A program made the translations under genes and the position numbers. A stretch of DNA of 7,894 nucleotides from Bacteroidota bacterium (GTDB taxonomy: Bacteria; Bacteroidota; Bacteroidia; NS11-12g; UBA955). The stretch's first letter is position 1. Every line of letters begins with the position of its first letter. The notes below the pieces were generated by a model that saw only the letters and a program-made list of their open reading frames with translations, did no database searches and was not told the DNA's origin. Where the stretch lies: the NCBI GenBank assembly GCA_005788145.1, contig SXYY01000090.1, forward strand, positions 1-7,894. The letters run 5' to 3'. Below, piece by piece: positions 5,689 to 7,894 of the stretch.

Positions 5689-6461
5689 ATCAATCGCTTT
5701 TCAATTTATCTCAGCTCCCAGAACGCAGCAGCAAACCCAGAAACAATGGCCTCACCATGGTAATGGATAAAGGTTTGAGCTTGCGCGAAGTAGAGAATTT
5801 TTTGGAAAATGGAGAACCCTACACAGATATCGTAAAATTGGGTTTTGGCACATCGTATTTCACACCCAAGATTCAAGAAAAAATCAAATTGTACCAAAGT
5901 GTAAACATCCCGGTTTATTTGGGTGGCACTTTGTTCGAAGCCTACATCGCCCGCAATCAATTCGATGATTACTTGCGACTGCTCGAAAAATTGGGACTAA
6001 CCCACGTGGAAGTAAGTGATGGTAGCCTGGACATGAACCACGATACCAAATGTGAGTATATCCAAACCCTCTCAAAAAACTACACCGTTTTGAGCGAAGT
6101 GGGTAGCAAAGACGCCGAAAAAATCATCCCCCCCTACGAGTGGATTGAGCAAATGGAAACCGAACTCAGCGCCGGCGCATGGAAAGTGATTGGTGAAGCC
6201 CGTGAATCAGGAACCGTAGGCATTTTCCGCGGCACAGGTGAAGTTCGTTCTGGTTTGGTTGCAGAAATTATCCGTAAAATCCCACAAGAGAGCGTGCTTT
6301 GGGAAGCGCCGAAAAAAGAACAACAAGTATGGTTTATCCAACTCTACGGCAGCAATGTAAACTTAGGAAACATCGCCCCCAATGAAATTATCCCCCTCGA
6401 AACCCTGCGTTTGGGCCTGCGAGGCGATAGCTTTCACTTCTTCCTCAATCAAGAATCTTAA
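5685..6461 (+). CDS. comA: Phosphosulfolactate synthase (ComA family)
   Basis: A 258-residue TIM-barrel enzyme of the phosphosulfolactate synthase family, which adds sulfite to phosphoenolpyruvate to give (R)-phosphosulfolactate. This is the first step of one coenzyme M route in methanogens; bacterial homologues are known in Bacillus and in many Bacteroidetes. Visible family blocks are the N-terminal KPRNNGLTMVMDKGLSL (17-33), the strand KLGFGTSYF (51-59), the VYLGGTLFE segment (77-85), HVEVSDGSLDM (107-117), KVIGEARESGTVGIF (167-181), and the C-terminal LETLRLGLRGDSFH (238-251). The length is normal. The ATG at 5685 overlaps the TPR stop by 4 bp. No phosphosulfolactate phosphatase (ComB) or sulfolactate dehydrogenase lies nearby, so the end product is not shown by context. 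Assignment to the family is firm; the exact reaction in this organism is inferred. Confidence 0.92.
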   Translation: MNQSLFNLSQLPERSSKPRNNGLTMVMDKGLSLREVENFLENGEPYTDIVKLGFGTSYFTPKIQEKIKLYQSVNIPVYLGGTLFEAYIARNQFDDYLRLLEKLGLTHVEVSDGSLDMNHDTKCEYIQTLSKNYTVLSEVGSKDAEKIIPPYEWIEQMETELSAGAWKVIGEARESGTVGIFRGTGEVRSGLVAEIIRKIPQESVLWEAPKKEQQVWFIQLYGSNVNLGNIAPNEIIPLETLRLGLRGDSFHFFLNQES

Positions 6462-6515
6462 TTTGTAAACTAGCCCGTATCACTGCATCAGCAAGGGCTG
6501 CACGCTGCATTCGAT

Positions 6516-6917
6516 TTACTTAAAACGGTCAACAAAACCGCTCAAATTTTCGTAAGTCTGGTAACCCAATACACGGCCAATGACCTGGCCATTTTTGAAG
6601 AAAATCACCGTAGGATATCCCTCCAATCGGTAGCGATCGGCAATCGTAGCCTGCGCCTCAGCATCCACCTTCAACACAATTACGTCTTTGCTGCGGTTTT
6701 CACGAATCTGCTGCACAAATGGCGCCATTTTCTTGCAAGGTCCGCACCAAGTGGTGTAAAAATCCACCATCACCAATTTGCTTCCACCAATGGTCGCATC
6801 AAATGATTGGACGGTGATGGGCTCGTCGTGTCCCGCCTCCGCTTTGTTTTGACAAGAAACCGAAGTAATCATGGCAAACGCCATCGTTAGCAATCCCAAT
6901 TTGAAACTCATCCGCAT
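6516..6917 (-). CDS. Exported thioredoxin-like protein, putative lipoprotein
   Basis: A 133-residue protein with one thioredoxin domain behind an export signal. Residues 1-21 are a basic start (MRMSFK) and a hydrophobic stretch (LGLLTMAFAMI), ending at Cys22 in TSVSCQNK. This is a probable lipoprotein cleavage site, although Ser at -3 is less usual than Leu. The domain starts near residue 34. The active site is WCGPC (57-61) in DFYTTWCGPCKKMAP, and the cis-proline is Pro102 in GYPTV. Asp52 corresponds to the buried acid of thioredoxin, and the domain continues to the C-terminus. It should act as a dithiol oxidoreductase outside the cytoplasm. I start at the ATG at 6917; an ATG two codons later is equally possible. 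The longer upstream open frame is rejected because a -7 promoter element lies within it. The gene is convergent with comA (54 bp apart) and divergent from the glycosyltransferase. Confidence 0.92.
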   Translation of the reverse strand: MRMSFKLGLLTMAFAMITSVSCQNKAEAGHDEPITVQSFDATIGGSKLVMVDFYTTWCGPCKKMAPFVQQIRENRSKDVIVLKVDAEAQATIADRYRLEGYPTVIFFKNGQVIGRVLGYQTYENLSGFVDRFK

Positions 6918-6942
6918 TTTTTTGTTGTTTTCGTGATTTACA

Positions 6943-6950
6943 CAAAGGTA
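6943..6950 (-). promoter_or_regulatory. Predicted -7 element for the thioredoxin-like gene
   Basis: The minus strand reads TACCTTTG, a full match to TAnnTTTG, 25 bp upstream of the ATG at 6917. The predicted start is near 6938, giving a short leader of about 20 nt. No TTG is present at the normal -33 distance, so this rests on the -7 element alone. Confidence 0.5.
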
Positions 6951-6965
6951 CTTATTCAATTTGCA

Positions 6966-6973
6966 TATTTTTG
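6966..6973 (+). promoter_or_regulatory. Possible -7 element for the glycosyltransferase gene
   Basis: TATTTTTG matches TAnnTTTG and ends 4 nt before the ATG at 6978. An in-frame TGA directly precedes that ATG, so translation cannot begin further upstream and the transcript would be leaderless. No -33 TTG is found, and the region is T-rich, so a chance match is possible. Confidence 0.3.
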
Positions 6974-6977
6974 TTGA

Positions 6978-7894
6978 ATGACCCACGGAAATGTTGATTT
7001 GTCGATCATCGTCCCCATCTTCAATGAAGAGATGAACGTGGTTCCGTTGAATAACCGAATTATTCAGTCGATTCAAAGCCTGAATCTCTCCTGCGAAATC
7101 ATTTATATCAACGATGGGTCAACCGATGCCAGCGCCGCCATCCTCAAAGGACTGAGTGAGTCTTTTCCCGAAATTAAATACATCGATTTTTCTCGGAATT
7201 TCGGACATCAAATCGCCATCACCGCCGGTATTGAACATGCCATTGGCACCCGAATTGTCATCATGGATGGCGACGGTCAAGATCCACCTGAATTGATTCC
7301 CGAGCTCTACCACAAATCGATGGAAGGCTTTGAAGTTGTATACGCCAAACGGAAAAAACGCAAAGGCGAATCGTGGCTCAAAAAAATCACCGCCAAAGTA
7401 TTCTATCGCTTATTGACAAAAATCACCCAAATTGAAATCCCCATCGATACCGGGGATTTCAGACTCATCCACCAAAAAGTACAGCGCGTGCTCAAAAACA
7501 TGCCTGAACGACACAAATACCTACGCGGACAAATTGCTTGGATTGGGTTCAACGCCACGTATGTAGAATACGATCGCGAAGAACGCATGGGTGGAAGCAC
7601 CAAGTTTACTTATGGCAAAATGATGCGCTTCGCCACCGATGGCATATCAAGTTTCAGCAACTGGCCACTCAAAATGGCCACACGACTGGGATTTGCCGTT
7701 TCCGGAATCGCTTTCCTGTTAATCATATACAGTTTGTACCAAAAATTCTTCGGGTATACCGAAGTGGGGTGGACGTCCCTGCACATTTCCGTCCTCTTCT
7801 TGGGTGGCGTTCAACTGCTCGGCATTGGGATTTTGGGCGAATACCTCGGCCGTGTGAGTGAAAACGTGAAGAACCGACCTACCTACATTGTGAA
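6978..7894 (+). CDS. GT2 glycosyltransferase, DPM1/GtrB-like, with C-terminal membrane segments (3' truncated)
   Basis: The frame is open from the ATG at 6978 to the window end: 305 codons, no stop reached. It is a family 2 glycosyltransferase of the dolichyl-phosphate-mannose-synthase or bactoprenyl-glucosyltransferase (GtrB) kind, which moves a sugar from a nucleotide donor to polyprenyl phosphate at the inner membrane. Visible are LSIIVPIFNEE (8-18), the NDGSTD nucleotide-binding motif (45-50), the metal-binding MDGDGQDPPE (96-105, with Asp97 and Asp99), DTGDFRL (157-163), YLRG (181-184), and GGSTKFTYGKM (205-215). Two membrane segments follow at about 236-256 and 267-287. The end LGEYLGRV..NRPTYIV is the usual terminus of the family, so only a few residues to about 20 are missing. 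The sugar and the pathway (cell-surface glycan, O-antigen or lipid modification) cannot be told here. Confidence 0.95.
   Translation, partial: MTHGNVDLSIIVPIFNEEMNVVPLNNRIIQSIQSLNLSCEIIYINDGSTDASAAILKGLSESFPEIKYIDFSRNFGHQIAITAGIEHAIGTRIVIMDGDGQDPPELIPELYHKSMEGFEVVYAKRKKRKGESWLKKITAKVFYRLLTKITQIEIPIDTGDFRLIHQKVQRVLKNMPERHKYLRGQIAWIGFNATYVEYDREERMGGSTKFTYGKMMRFATDGISSFSNWPLKMATRLGFAVSGIAFLLIIYSLYQKFFGYTEVGWTSLHISVLFLGGVQLLGIGILGEYLGRVSENVKNRPTYIV

Noticed and set aside
6465..6519. Possible bidirectional terminator between comA and the thioredoxin-like gene: AGCCC (6472-6476) with GGGCT (6495-6499), and GTAAA (6465-6469) with TTTAC (6515-6519)
   Set aside because: The inner stem is only 5 bp with an 18-nt loop, the outer arm overlaps a stop codon, and there is no T-tract. 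It is too weak to annotate as a terminator.
6918..7076. N-terminal extension of the thioredoxin-like protein to 7076
   Set aside because: It overlaps the firmly identified start of the glycosyltransferase, contains the predicted promoter, and would place the signal peptide in the interior of the protein.
7538..7861. A 107-codon plus-strand open frame near the window end
   Set aside because: It runs in another frame inside the conserved GT2 gene, which accounts for this DNA completely.

Overview
The window comes from a chromosome of a Bacteroidota (Bacteroidetes) bacterium of moderate GC content. The evidence for this is that several gene starts are preceded by the phylum's -7 promoter element TAnnTTTG rather than by Shine-Dalgarno sequences. 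The gene set also fits: a short VOC-type methylmalonyl-CoA epimerase, a bacterial phosphosulfolactate synthase, a LysE-type exporter and a dolichyl-phosphate-mannose-synthase-like GT2. Order or family cannot be resolved from the sequence alone. No mobile element, rRNA, tRNA or CRISPR array was seen. The region looks like densely packed core genome.

Layout. Positions 2-649 (+) hold the 3' end of leuS. It meets head-on a minus-strand iron-sulphur cluster block (656-2907) that reads iscS > iscU > iscA > a small S4-domain RNA-binding protein. Divergent from iscS is methylmalonyl-CoA epimerase (3023-3427, +), whose 3' end overlaps that of a convergent LysE-family transporter (3409-4020, -). A plus-strand pair follows: a 486-residue TPR protein (4228-5688) and phosphosulfolactate synthase (5685-6461), joined by an ATGA overlap. 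A secreted, probably lipid-anchored thioredoxin-like protein (6516-6917, -) is divergent, across only 60 bp, from a membrane-associated GT2 glycosyltransferase (6978 to the window end, +). That glycosyltransferase is cut by the window edge and lacks its stop codon.

How the genes work together. IscS supplies sulphur, IscU is the scaffold and IscA is the A-type carrier, so the block is a compact ISC system. No iscR, hscB, hscA or fdx lies beside it. The main new observation is regulatory. A near-identical palindrome, TTTAGA-N5-TCTAAA, occurs twice, once before iscS and once between iscS and iscU. Read on the coding strand, the two sites share 16 of 19 bases. The second site fills the spacer of a good Bacteroidetes promoter (TTG-N20-TAAATTTG) that would drive iscU-iscA-S4. 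The first sits 3 bp after a TAATTTTG element, over the predicted iscS transcription start. Both placements suit a dimeric repressor that controls iscS and iscUA in parallel. The regulator is not encoded in the window.

The other genes are largely housekeeping: tRNA charging, propionyl/methylmalonyl-CoA metabolism, export, thiol redox outside the cytoplasm and polyprenyl-linked sugar transfer. Phosphosulfolactate synthase has no neighbouring pathway partner here, so its end product is open.
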